Shown in pieces: positions 1 through 8,555 of a stretch of 64,000 bases of DNA. The stretch spans positions 1-64,000 of the forward strand of contig JAUIMC010000019.1 of NCBI GenBank assembly GCA_030433215.1. Direction: 5' to 3'. Position 1 is the stretch's first letter, and each line of letters begins with the position of its first letter. A program made the position numbers and the translations under genes. The notes beneath the pieces were generated by a model. It did no database searches, had not been told where the DNA came from, and saw only the letters and a list, made by a program, of their open reading frames with translations. Source of the DNA: Alphaproteobacteria bacterium. GTDB taxonomy: Bacteria > Pseudomonadota > Alphaproteobacteria > Caulobacterales > Parvularculaceae.

Positions 1-254
<254 letters not shown>

Positions 255-265
255 TCACCGACGGT

Positions 266-295
266 CTTATCCTTAATGCGTTCCTAAATCGTCAA
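266..295 (-). promoter_or_regulatory. Candidate sigma-70-type promoter for mreB
   Basis: Reading leftward, a TTGACG hexamer (295-290) is followed after 18 bp by GATAAG (271-266), about 42 bp upstream of the mreB start. The hexamers match the consensus at 5 and 4 of 6 positions. It is a pattern match only; no transcript evidence is available. Confidence 0.35.
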
Positions 296-384
296 CATAG
301 CCCGAAATTCCGGCTTTTTTCCGGGCGGACGCGGCATGCGCAGATTTACGCTTTAACAGGATTCTCAAGGCGGCGACGGGTTTC

Positions 385-1152
385 TTAATAAACATTTTCA
401 CGCCTCCTGAGGCGGCGATAAAGCCAGCGCATCAGCAGGAGAAAGCCCAGCCAGGCGACAATGACAAGGCCGATCAGCGCGAGATTGCGCGGATCGCGGC
501 TCATGAAAAAGTCGAGCAGCCCGTCCATCTCCGCCTGAAAGGCCTCGGGCTCGGGGAAAAAGGCGGCGAGCAGCGCGATGACGGCGATTTTCGGGATAAT
601 CCCGGCGCCCGTTCCGACCCAGAATTTCCACATGGGGATATGGGCCGCGCCTGCCGCGGCGTTGACCACGATAAACGGCGCGGAGGGCACCACGCGCACC
701 AGGCCGGAGGCGACAATGCCGTGGCGGCCGATGAAATCCATGGTGCGCTGCACCCTTTCCGCGCCGAAGCGGCGCACCCAGCGCCCGCCGAGAAAATGCC
801 CGAGCCCGAAGGTCAGCGTGGCGCTCGCCATGGTGGCGATCCAGGAATAGGTCGCGCCGTTCCAGGGCCCGAAAACGATGACGGTCGCGGTGATCAGGGC
901 GACCTGCGGAAAGCCGGTCAGCGCCAGAAAGACGAAGATGGAGATTACGCCGAGCACCGCCCAGCGCGATTCCGCCGCTTCCATGATGAGCTGGCGCAAT
1001 TCACCGTCTTCATTGAGGTCGAACCATTGCTGGCCGAAAGCCAGCATCAGGAGGACGAAAATCAGGAGGACGACGGACACCGCCAGCGAGGTGACCGCCT
1101 TGGCGTCCATGGAGGTTAAAAAGCGCCCTAACCGGCGCAGGAACTCGACCAT
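385..1152 (-). CDS. TVP38/TMEM64 (VTT/DedA-like) family membrane protein
   Basis: The 255-residue protein has about six hydrophobic segments. The core carries the VTT-domain pattern: a glycine-rich stretch with FGPWNGATYSW, then GHFLGGRW, and later VRVVPSAPFIVVN followed by a re-entrant-like segment ending GIIPK. Proteins of this family sit in the inner membrane and are linked to lipid scrambling or undecaprenyl-phosphate handling; the substrate here is unknown. The frame stays open upstream to 1332, but that extension is low-complexity Gly/Pro/Ser/Arg, so I chose the ATG at 1152. The Shine-Dalgarno-like AAGGG lies very close to it, so the start remains somewhat uncertain. Its C-terminus is basic (RRLRRRE), consistent with a cytoplasmic tail. 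Confidence 0.82.
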   Translation of the reverse strand: MVEFLRRLGRFLTSMDAKAVTSLAVSVVLLIFVLLMLAFGQQWFDLNEDGELRQLIMEAAESRWAVLGVISIFVFLALTGFPQVALITATVIVFGPWNGATYSWIATMASATLTFGLGHFLGGRWVRRFGAERVQRTMDFIGRHGIVASGLVRVVPSAPFIVVNAAAGAAHIPMWKFWVGTGAGIIPKIAVIALLAAFFPEPEAFQAEMDGLLDFFMSRDPRNLALIGLVIVAWLGFLLLMRWLYRRLRRRENVY

Positions 1153-1370
1153 ACCCTTATTCGGTCCCGCCTCACGCTGACCCGGGCGCTGCGCTGATCC
1201 GCTGCGATGGCCGCCCGGCGCGCCCGACCCTTCCGGCCCGGCGCTCGATTGTCCCCGGAAAGACCGCCGTCCACCCCCGGGCCGGTCCGATATGCTGCGT
1301 GATTTAATAACGTCCGGCCCCTTCAAATGCAATCGCGGCGCGCGCGCCCGAAGCCTCGGCGCGACCCGTT

Positions 1371-1832
1371 TCAGGGCGTTTCCGCCGTCTCGGGCGCAGG
1401 GTTGGTGTTGCCGATATCCGCAACAAATTTCCAGCCGCCGCCAGCCTCTTTTCGCCAGACGGAGAGATATTTGCCGTGCTCTGCGACGGGTCCGGCCTCC
1501 CCTTGCGCCGTGAAGACGAACCGGCCCCAGGTGAAGCCGAAATCGCCGGCTTCGGACGCCATGCCCTCGACCGGCGCCCAGCTCAGCTCGGCCCCTTCCG
1601 GCCAGGCGGCGAACCGGGCGATCAGCGCCTCGCGCCCCGCATAAGGCTGGGCCCTGTCGGGAAACATGCGCACGTCTTCGGCGGCGTAAGCCGCGAAAGC
1701 TGCGGGAACGCCCTCAGTCTTCGCCATGTCGGCAAAGGCGGCGTCGGCCGCCATCATCTCATCCACGGGCCCCGCCAGAACCGGGCCGGCGCAGAGCGCG
1801 GCAAGCGCAAGGCCGCAAGCAAATATCTTCAT
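1371..1832 (-). CDS. Exported NTF2-like (SnoaL/DUF4440-type) protein
   Basis: The protein has 153 residues. The first 20 residues form a signal peptide (MKIFACGLALAALCAGPVLA) with a likely cleavage after an Ala-x-Ala-like site. The rest has the alpha-plus-beta cone pattern of the DUF4440/SnoaL superfamily: a long first helix, 'AAYAAEDVRMFPD', 'GREALIARFAAWP', then beta strands ending 'KYLSVWRKEAGGGWKFVADIGN', the typical 'W+ ... G+W++V D' ending. Such proteins act as small-molecule binding or catalytic folds, but no specific reaction can be assigned. The gene stands just downstream of miaA on the same strand (52-bp gap) and could be co-transcribed with it. Confidence 0.75.
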   Translation of the reverse strand: MKIFACGLALAALCAGPVLAGPVDEMMAADAAFADMAKTEGVPAAFAAYAAEDVRMFPDRAQPYAGREALIARFAAWPEGAELSWAPVEGMASEAGDFGFTWGRFVFTAQGEAGPVAEHGKYLSVWRKEAGGGWKFVADIGNTNPAPETAETP

Positions 1833-1884
1833 TCAATCTCTCCCTATCTGCATGAATGCAGCGCCCCTGCGAGACATCATGAGC

Positions 1885-2808
1885 CTATGCGGGGCCGCCC
1901 GCCAGCTGTTCCTCGATCGCCATGACCGCGGCGTCGGCGTTTTCCGCGCGCGGCCAGTCCGCCATCTGATTGCGCAGCCAGGTGAGCTGGCGCTTGGCGT
2001 AGCGGCGTGTGTTCTGCTGAAGGCGCGCCAGCGCCTCCTCGCGGCTCGTCTCGCCCGCGAGCAGCGCCGCGATTTCCGCCACGCCCAGCGCCTTCATCAC
2101 CGGCAGAGCCGGATCGAGCCCGCGCGCAAGAAGAGCCCGCGCCTCTTCGACAGCGCCCTCCTCCAGCATCGCCGCCGCGCGGGCGTCGCAGCGCGCATAG
2201 AGAGCCTCCCGCGCCGGCTCGATCACCACGCGCGCATCGGCGCCGCCGATCAGCGGAACCGGCACCTCGGCCTGAAACTGCGAGATCGGCTTTCCTGTGA
2301 CCGCGAAGACCTCCCAGGCGCGCTTCAGGCGCTGGGCGTCGCCTTCGGGCAGGCGCGCCATGGCGGGGTCCTGCGCGATGACTTCCTTGCGGAAGGCTGC
2401 GGGCCCCAGTTCGGCCCAGCGCGCCGCCGCTTTCTCGCGGATCTCCGGCGGCGCTTCGGGGATGGGCGACAGCCCCTCCTCAAGCGCGCGGAAATAAAGC
2501 CCGGTGCCGCCCGCGACGACCGCAACACGCCCCTCGCCCCGGATCTCGGCGATGGCGTCCGCGGCGAGCCGCGCCCAACGCCCGGCGGAACAGCGCTCGG
2601 CCCCGTCGAGAACGCCGTAAAGACGGTGCGGCGCCGCCGCTTCGTCCCCGGCTGAGGGGCGCGCCGTCAAGATCCGCAAATCGCGATAAACCTGCATGGC
2701 GTCGGCGTTGACGATGGTCCCGCCCAGTTTTTGGGCCAACGCCAGCGCCGCCGCCGACTTGCCCGAAGCGGTCGGCCCTGCAATAAGGACGATCCCCGCC
2801 CGCGTCAT
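1885..2808 (-). CDS. miaA: tRNA dimethylallyltransferase MiaA
   Basis: This 307-residue enzyme transfers a dimethylallyl group to A37 of tRNAs that read UNN codons, the first step of ms2i6A formation. Near the N-terminus it has the P-loop GPTASGKS (residues 10-17), then the 'NADAMQVYRDL' motif and 'VVAGGTGLYFRALEEGL', all diagnostic of IPP transferases; the C-terminal 'NTRRYAKRQLTWLRNQ' is the conserved tRNA-binding end. The frame is open to 2880, but the ATG at 2808 directly precedes the family N-terminus. Only 18 bp separate this start from that of serB on the other strand, so each promoter must lie inside the neighbouring gene or the pair overlaps. Confidence 0.96.
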   Translation of the reverse strand: MTRAGIVLIAGPTASGKSAAALALAQKLGGTIVNADAMQVYRDLRILTARPSAGDEAAAPHRLYGVLDGAERCSAGRWARLAADAIAEIRGEGRVAVVAGGTGLYFRALEEGLSPIPEAPPEIREKAAARWAELGPAAFRKEVIAQDPAMARLPEGDAQRLKRAWEVFAVTGKPISQFQAEVPVPLIGGADARVVIEPAREALYARCDARAAAMLEEGAVEEARALLARGLDPALPVMKALGVAEIAALLAGETSREEALARLQQNTRRYAKRQLTWLRNQMADWPRAENADAAVMAIEEQLAGGPA

Positions 2809-2826
2809 GGAGTCGTCCGTACCCGT

Positions 2827-3705
2827 ATGAGTTTCGTCATTTCCGTTATCGCCGATCCGGCCAATCCGGCCATTACGCAACCGCTTCTCGACCGCATCCG
2901 TGAAACGGTCAAGGGCGGCGCCGTGCAGGCCCTGTCTGAGGGCGCCGCCTACGACATTTACGCGCCGGAATTGCCCGAAAATGCGCGGGACGTCTTCGCC
3001 ATCGGCCGCGAGGAAAAGGTCGACGTGAATATCGTGCCAGAGCGGGGCCGGCGCAAGAAACTGCTGATCGCAGATATGGATTCGACGATCATCCAGCAGG
3101 AATGCATCGACGAGCTCGCGGAATACGCCGGCAAGCGCGCGGAGATTTCCGCAATCACCGAACGCGCCATGCGCGGCGAGCTTGATTTCGAAGGCGCCCT
3201 CAAAGAACGCGTCGCCATGCTGAAGGGGCTTCCCGAAAGCGTGCTCCAGCAGACCTTCGACAAGCGCATCACCATGACGCCGGGCGCGGAAACGCTCGTC
3301 AAAACCATGAACGAAGCGGGCGCGGCGACAGCGCTCGTCTCCGGCGGGTTCACCTTCTTCACCGCCCGCGTGGCCCTGCGCGCCGGCTTCAAGACCAACC
3401 AGGCGAACGAGCTCCTGCTTGAAGACGGCGTCCTGTCAGGGCGCGTGCGCGAGCCCATTCTCGGGCGCGCCGCAAAGGAAGAGGCGCTCGTCAGGCTGGC
3501 GGAGGAAAACGGGATCGACCCCGCCGACGCCATGGCCGTGGGCGACGGCGCCAATGATCTTTCCATGCTGGACCGGTCAGGGCTCGGCGTCGCCTTTCGC
3601 GCCAAGCCGGCGGTGGCGAAAGCCGCGCGCGCGCGCATCCACTACGGCGACCTGACGGCGCTGCTTTATCTGCAAGGCTTCAAGGACGAAGAATTCGTAC
3701 GCTGA
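2827..3705 (+). CDS. serB: Phosphoserine phosphatase SerB
   Basis: The 292-residue HAD-superfamily phosphatase carries out the last step of serine synthesis, hydrolysing L-phosphoserine. Motif I is DMDST at residues 83-87 (nucleophile Asp83, acid/base Asp85). Motif II is the Ser in 'ALVSGGFTFFTARVA', and motif IV is 'VGDGANDLSML' near residue 240. An N-terminal extension of about 75 residues precedes the HAD core, as is usual for long SerB forms. The ATG at 2827 starts at the family N-terminus; no clear Shine-Dalgarno sequence precedes it, and the start is 18 bp from divergent miaA. Its stop is only 4 bp from the convergent degP stop. Confidence 0.96.
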   Translation: MSFVISVIADPANPAITQPLLDRIRETVKGGAVQALSEGAAYDIYAPELPENARDVFAIGREEKVDVNIVPERGRRKKLLIADMDSTIIQQECIDELAEYAGKRAEISAITERAMRGELDFEGALKERVAMLKGLPESVLQQTFDKRITMTPGAETLVKTMNEAGAATALVSGGFTFFTARVALRAGFKTNQANELLLEDGVLSGRVREPILGRAAKEEALVRLAEENGIDPADAMAVGDGANDLSMLDRSGLGVAFRAKPAVAKAARARIHYGDLTALLYLQGFKDEEFVR

Positions 3706-3709
3706 CGAC

Positions 3710-5107
3710 TTACGGCCGCAGCGACTCGTAGAACAGAAGATCGCCGCGCTGGACGTAGATCTGCACCGGCCCGCTGTTCAGATTGCGCAGCTTGCCGAGC
3801 TTGTCCACCGCCGCGGAGGGCCGCGTCACCCGCTCCCAGCCGATCTCGAGAATGACGTCGCCCGGTTGCAGGACGATGGCCGCGTCGCTGTCGGGATCGA
3901 CGGCGGTCACCACGACCCCTTGCACGGTCGCCGGCAGGCCATAGGCTTGGCGGATGTCCTCTGTCGGCTCCTGAAGGGTGAGCCCGGAGCCTTTGGCCGC
4001 ATTGGCCGGCAGGACGCCGCCGGACGTGGCGGACGCCAGCATGCGGGTTTCGCGGCGGTCGATGCGCACCTGAACGGTCATGCGCCGCCCGTCGCGCAGG
4101 ATTTCCATGGGCACGGTGGTGCCGATGGGCGTATCCGCAACCTCGCGCGTCAGATCGCGCACGCTCGCAATGTCGCGGCGGTTGAACTGAAGGATCACGT
4201 CATTGGGCTCGAGGCCCGCATCGGCGGCGGGGCTGTTCGGCCGCACCACGGTGACGACCGCGCCCTTGGGCGTGCGCAGCTCGAGATTGGCGGCGAGCTC
4301 CGGGGTCACGTCGTCGATGGAGACGCCGAGCCAGCCGCGGCGCGTTTCGCCGAATTCCAGCAATTGCGTGACGACGGTTTCCGCCAGATCGGCCGGCACC
4401 GCAAAGCCGACGCCAACCGAACCGCCGGTCTGGGAATAGATCGCCGTGTTGACGCCGACAACCGTGCCGTTCAGATCGAACAGCGGCCCGCCGGAATTGC
4501 CGCGGTTGATGGCGGCGTCGGTCTGGATGTAGTCGTCATACTGGCCGGAATTGATGTCGCGGTTGCGCGCGGAAACGATGCCCACCGTCACCGTGCCGCC
4601 AAGGCCGAAGGGATTGCCGATGGCGATCACCCAGTCGCCGACCCGCGCCGTGTCGGAATTGCCGAAATCCACATGAGGATACTTGCCGGGGCTGTCGAGT
4701 TGCAGGACGGCGAGATCGGTTTCGCGGTCGCGGCCCTTGACGGTCGCTGAAATCTCGCGCCCGTCGGACAGCGTCACCGTGATTTCCTCGGCATTGTCGA
4801 TGACATGGTTGTTGGTCACCACGACGCCCGAGGGGTCGATGATGAAGCCGGAGCCGAGGGACACGGCGGGCCGGTCGAATTTGCGCTGCAAGGGCGCAAG
4901 CTCTCCGGTCGCCTGGCCCGTGCGCGAGCGCTGGGCGGAGGAGATGTTCACCACCGCCGGGGTCAGATCCTCCGCCAGATCGGCGAAACTCTCCGGCGCC
5001 CCGCGCGCGGCGGCCGTTTGCAAGCCCGCCGCGCCGATCGCGCCCGCCGCGGTCAACGCCGCCAAAAGCCCCCGAAACGTTGAACGAACCTTACCCGTGT
5101 GCGCCAT
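3710..5107 (-). CDS. degP: Periplasmic Do-type serine endoprotease (DegP/HtrA family)
   Basis: The 465-residue protein is an HtrA protease that degrades misfolded envelope proteins. The N-terminus has a signal peptide of about 34 residues. The trypsin-like domain shows the triad His101 (NNHVID), Asp131 (RETDLAVLQL) and Ser205 (NRGNSGGPLF). Two PDZ domains follow, starting near residues 258 and 365 (GWLGVSIDDVTPEL; GVVVTAVDPDSDAAIVLQPGD). The gene lies 117 bp downstream of hflC in the order hflK-hflC-degP, a common alphaproteobacterial arrangement that groups membrane and periplasmic protein quality control. Which paralogue (DegP, DegQ or Do) it equals cannot be settled from the sequence alone. 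Confidence 0.93.
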   Translation of the reverse strand: MAHTGKVRSTFRGLLAALTAAGAIGAAGLQTAAARGAPESFADLAEDLTPAVVNISSAQRSRTGQATGELAPLQRKFDRPAVSLGSGFIIDPSGVVVTNNHVIDNAEEITVTLSDGREISATVKGRDRETDLAVLQLDSPGKYPHVDFGNSDTARVGDWVIAIGNPFGLGGTVTVGIVSARNRDINSGQYDDYIQTDAAINRGNSGGPLFDLNGTVVGVNTAIYSQTGGSVGVGFAVPADLAETVVTQLLEFGETRRGWLGVSIDDVTPELAANLELRTPKGAVVTVVRPNSPAADAGLEPNDVILQFNRRDIASVRDLTREVADTPIGTTVPMEILRDGRRMTVQVRIDRRETRMLASATSGGVLPANAAKGSGLTLQEPTEDIRQAYGLPATVQGVVVTAVDPDSDAAIVLQPGDVILEIGWERVTRPSAAVDKLGKLRNLNSGPVQIYVQRGDLLFYESLRP

Positions 5108-5224
5108 AAATCGCCTCTATGTTCCCCGGCACAAAACCCTATCGGCGACAGGTTAACGCAAAGCCGCGCCCCCGCAAATGCTTAGGCGAAAGGCCATGCG
5201 CGAACGCGCCGCCGGGGCGGCGCC

Positions 5225-6100
5225 TTACCGGCGCTCGCCTTGCAAGTTGTTGAAGTAGCGGAAGAATTCACTCTCCGGCGACAACAGGATGGTGGTCTGC
5301 CCGTCTTCAAGCGCCTCTTCGTACGCCAGAAGAGAGCGGTAGAAGGCGAAGAATTCCGGGTCCTTGCCATAGGCTGACGCGAAGATGGCGTTGCGCTGCG
5401 CGTCGGCGGCGCCGCGAATCTTCTGCGCTTCTTCCTCGGCCTCGGCCTTGATCTCGATCACCTGGCGGTCCGCCTGGGCGCGGATCTGGTTCGCCCGTTC
5501 GTTGCCTTCCGAGCGGTATTGCTGGGCGAGCTGCCGGCGTTCGGCGATCATCCGCTGGAAGACCGCTTCAGAGTTGGTCTGCGGCAGGTCGGCCCGGCGG
5601 ATTTTGACGTCGATGATTTCAACGCCAAGGGGGCGCGCCGACGTCGTCAGTTGCTCCTGGATCTGCGCCATCAGTTCGCTGCGGCGCTCGGAGATGATTT
5701 CATCCACCGTGACGGAACCCAGAACGGCGCGGATCGCATCCTCGAGGATCGACCCGAGACGTCTTTCGCCCTGCTCTTCCGTGCTCACGCGTTGGTAAAA
5801 GAGCAGCGGATCGGTGATCATGTAGCGCGCGAAGGCGTCGACGATAAGCCGCTCCTGATTGCGCGCAATGATCTCGGTCGGCTCCTGGTCGAGATTGCGG
5901 TTGCGCTGGTCGATATAGCGGACGTTCTCGATGAACGGCGCTTTGAAACGCAGGCCAGCTTCCGTGTACTGATTTTTCGGCTCGCCGAACCGGAACACGA
6001 GAGCGGAGTGCGTTTCCGGAACGATGAACGCCGAATTGAAGAGAACGACGAGCAGAGCGACGATGGCGACGCCCAGAACGGGAAGAGATAATTTACTCAT
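5225..6100 (-). CDS. hflC: Modulator of FtsH protease HflC
   Basis: The 291-residue protein has one N-terminal membrane segment (about residues 7-28) and an SPFH/band-7 domain. 'FRFGEPKNQYTEAGLRFKAP' and 'IDVKIRRADLPQTNSEAVFQ' are typical HflC sequences, and a charged coiled coil follows (residues 180-240). With HflK it assembles into a cage around FtsH and modulates degradation of membrane proteins. Its ATG shares one base with the hflK stop (TAATG, 6098-6102), so translation of the two is probably coupled. The length matches the family, with no sign of damage. Confidence 0.95.
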   Translation of the reverse strand: MSKLSLPVLGVAIVALLVVLFNSAFIVPETHSALVFRFGEPKNQYTEAGLRFKAPFIENVRYIDQRNRNLDQEPTEIIARNQERLIVDAFARYMITDPLLFYQRVSTEEQGERRLGSILEDAIRAVLGSVTVDEIISERRSELMAQIQEQLTTSARPLGVEIIDVKIRRADLPQTNSEAVFQRMIAERRQLAQQYRSEGNERANQIRAQADRQVIEIKAEAEEEAQKIRGAADAQRNAIFASAYGKDPEFFAFYRSLLAYEEALEDGQTTILLSPESEFFRYFNNLQGERR

Positions 6101-7278
6101 TAGTTGCTTCCTCCCTGCTGGCCGCGGCGAACCTGATCAAGGGGCAGATAAGGCACGACGCCGGAACCGGCGCCCTCTTCCACGATGATCTTGTCCATGT
6201 CGCCGAGCACGCGCTCGACGGTTTCGAGATACATGCGCTGGCGCGTGACTTCCGGCGCATTCGCATATTCGGCGTAGATTTCGTTGAACCGGGCGGCCTG
6301 ACCGCGGGCGTCCGCAGTGCGTTCGGCCGCATAGGCGCCGGCCTCCTCGAGAATGCGCTGCGCCTGGCCGCGCGCTTCCGGCACGACCTGGTTCGTATAT
6401 TGGCGCGCCTGCTGGATGACCGTCGCCTGGTTCTGTTCGGCGGCCTGCACGTCGCGGAACGCCTCGTTGACTTCATCGGTCGGCGGCTCGGCAAGCGTCA
6501 GGTTAACGCGGCTGATCTCGATCCCCGCATCATAGGCGTCGAGCGCAGACTGCATCAGCTCCCGGCTGTCCTGGGCGACTTCCGCACGGCCCTCGGTCTG
6601 AACATAATCGAGCGTGTTGCGGCCGACGACTTCGCGCATCGCCGCTTCGCTGATCATGCGCACGAGAATTTCAGGGTTGTCGATATTGAACATGTATTTC
6701 GCGACGCCGGGCAATTGATCGCCCTCTTCGGCGACACGCTCGGACTTGATCTTCCACTGCACGATGAACGCAACATCGACAATGTTCTTGTCGCCGGTGA
6801 GCATGAGGCCTTCCGGCATGCCGGGGCTGCGCCGCCCGCTCGTGGCCGGAATCGACATTTCATTCTGGGTTTCAACCCGCTCCTTGCGCGCATTCTGGAT
6901 CGGCGTCGGCAGATGCCAGTGAAGGCCCGGACCGGTGACGCTCTGATATTTCCCGAAGGTCGTCACCACCGCGAGTTCTTCTGTTTCGACCTGATAAAAG
7001 CCACTGATCACCCAGAGGAAAACAAGCGCGGCGCCGACCAGCCCGCCGGTCGCGCCGGTGAATTGAAAGCCGCCGCCTCCGCCGCCGCGACCGCCCCCGC
7101 CGCCGCGGGGAAAGGCGCGCTTCAGGCGCTGGCGCGAGGCCTGGAGCAGATCTTCAAGATCGGGGGGCTCGCCGCCGCCCCGGCCGCCGCCATTATTGGG
7201 ACCGCCATTGCCGCGGGGGGGCTGTCCCCAGGGACCGCGGCCCCCGCCGCGATTGCCGGAATTGTCTTGCCAGGGCAT
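6100..7278 (-). CDS. hflK: Modulator of FtsH protease HflK
   Basis: The 392-residue protein is the partner of HflC. Residues 1-75 are rich in Gly, Pro and Asn, as in HflK proteins generally, followed by one membrane segment (about 79-97) and an SPFH domain. Recognisable stretches are 'ELAVVTTFGKY', 'GPGLHWHLPTPIQ' and 'RVNLTLAEPPTDEVNEAFRD'. A long Gln/Ala/Glu-rich helix (about 280-350) makes the coiled-coil part of the cage. It is the first gene of the hflK-hflC-degP group and faces mrp across a 152-bp divergent gap. The Gly-rich start codes for tandem glycines and is locally very GC-rich. Confidence 0.95.
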   Translation of the reverse strand: MPWQDNSGNRGGGRGPWGQPPRGNGGPNNGGGRGGGEPPDLEDLLQASRQRLKRAFPRGGGGGRGGGGGGFQFTGATGGLVGAALVFLWVISGFYQVETEELAVVTTFGKYQSVTGPGLHWHLPTPIQNARKERVETQNEMSIPATSGRRSPGMPEGLMLTGDKNIVDVAFIVQWKIKSERVAEEGDQLPGVAKYMFNIDNPEILVRMISEAAMREVVGRNTLDYVQTEGRAEVAQDSRELMQSALDAYDAGIEISRVNLTLAEPPTDEVNEAFRDVQAAEQNQATVIQQARQYTNQVVPEARGQAQRILEEAGAYAAERTADARGQAARFNEIYAEYANAPEVTRQRMYLETVERVLGDMDKIIVEEGAGSGVVPYLPLDQVRRGQQGGSN

Positions 7279-7430
7279 TCAAGCCTCTCTCTCGTGAAAA
7301 TCTTGCGCCGCGCGCATTTGTCTGACGCCGGCGCCGGTGGAAGAACCTTGCTGGGCCCGTATATATGTTACCGAATCCGTCCGGCGCAACGCGCCCGTGA
7401 CGCTTTTTTGAAGGATTTCAAGGGCCAAAA

Positions 7431-8555
7431 GTGACCGACAGCCTGATCATGCGCGTGCGAGCCGCGCTTTCCGCCATCAAGGACCCCGCGAGCGGGCGCA
7501 ACATCGTGGCCGCCGGCGCGGTGCGCGGGCTTTCCGCGGACGACGCGGGCGTCGTGCGCTTCATGCTGGAAGTCCCGGATGGGGACAGGGCCCGAGCCGA
7601 GGCCATGCTCGAGGCGGCGAAAAAAGCGGCCGGAGCGGTCTCCGGGGTCGCCAGCGTCAGCGCCGTGGCCACCGCGCACAATGCGGGCGGCGCGTCCGCT
7701 CCGGCGGGCGGCGGACGCCCCGCCCCGCAGCAGGCCCAGAGCGCCCATGAAAACCCCTTCGGCCTCAAGAAAGACAAGCCGCGGATCGAGGCAGCGGGCG
7801 AGGCTCTCGACCGGGTAAAATCGGTGGTGGTGATCGCGTCCGGCAAGGGCGGGGTCGGCAAGTCCACCATCGCCGCCAATCTCGCCGTGGCGCTCGCCAA
7901 ACAGGGCCTCAAGGTCGGGCTGCTCGACGCCGATATTTACGGGCCCTCCGTGCCGACCCTTTTCGGGATCACCGACAAGCCGTCGATGCGCGACAACAAG
8001 ATCATGCCCATGGAAGCCCATGGTGTGAAGCTGATGTCCATCGGCTTTCTGATCGACCCGGAACAGGCGGTCGCCTGGCGCGGGCCCATGGTCATGGGCG
8101 CGGTGCGCCAGCTCATCAGCGACGTCGACTGGGGCGAGCTCGACATCCTGCTCATCGACACCCCGCCCGGCACCGGCGACACGCATATTTCGCTGATCCA
8201 GACCAAGCGCCTGTCGGGCGCGGTCATCGTCTCGACCCCGCAGGAAATGGCGCTCGCGGACATGCGCCGCGGCGTTCACCTGTTCCGCCAGACCGAAACC
8301 CCGGTGATCGGCGTCATCGAGAACATGGCCTGGCTCGAAACGCCCGATGGCGCGCGGCAATATCTTTTCGGCGAAGGCGGCGCGCGCAAGGCCGCCGAAA
8401 AACTGGGCGCGCCGTTTCTCGGCGCCGCGCCGCTCTATCCGGACCTGCGCGAAGCCTCGGATGCGGGCCTGCCGCTGGCCGCAGGAGCCCATCCGTCTGC
8501 GGAGGTTTTCGCAGCGCTCGCGAAAAAGATCGCGGACGCCGCGCTCAAGGATTAG
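7431..8555 (+). CDS. mrp: Mrp/ApbC-family iron-sulfur cluster carrier ATPase
   Basis: The 374-residue P-loop ATPase carries Fe-S clusters to apo-proteins. Residues 1-85 form a MIP18/DUF59-like domain, then a low-complexity linker, then the deviant Walker A motif GKGGVGKST (138-146), the 'LLDADIYGPSVPTLFG' segment and 'ILLIDTPPGTGDTHI'. The start is GTG at 7431. Near 'ENMAWLETPDGARQYLFG' the Cys-x-x-Cys found in E. coli Mrp is missing; several alphaproteobacterial relatives as I recall also lack it. The stop overlaps by 4 nt that of the convergent gene at 8552, the two stops sharing TTAG. Confidence 0.92.
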   Translation: MTDSLIMRVRAALSAIKDPASGRNIVAAGAVRGLSADDAGVVRFMLEVPDGDRARAEAMLEAAKKAAGAVSGVASVSAVATAHNAGGASAPAGGGRPAPQQAQSAHENPFGLKKDKPRIEAAGEALDRVKSVVVIASGKGGVGKSTIAANLAVALAKQGLKVGLLDADIYGPSVPTLFGITDKPSMRDNKIMPMEAHGVKLMSIGFLIDPEQAVAWRGPMVMGAVRQLISDVDWGELDILLIDTPPGTGDTHISLIQTKRLSGAVIVSTPQEMALADMRRGVHLFRQTETPVIGVIENMAWLETPDGARQYLFGEGGARKAAEKLGAPFLGAAPLYPDLREASDAGLPLAAGAHPSAEVFAALAKKIADAALKD

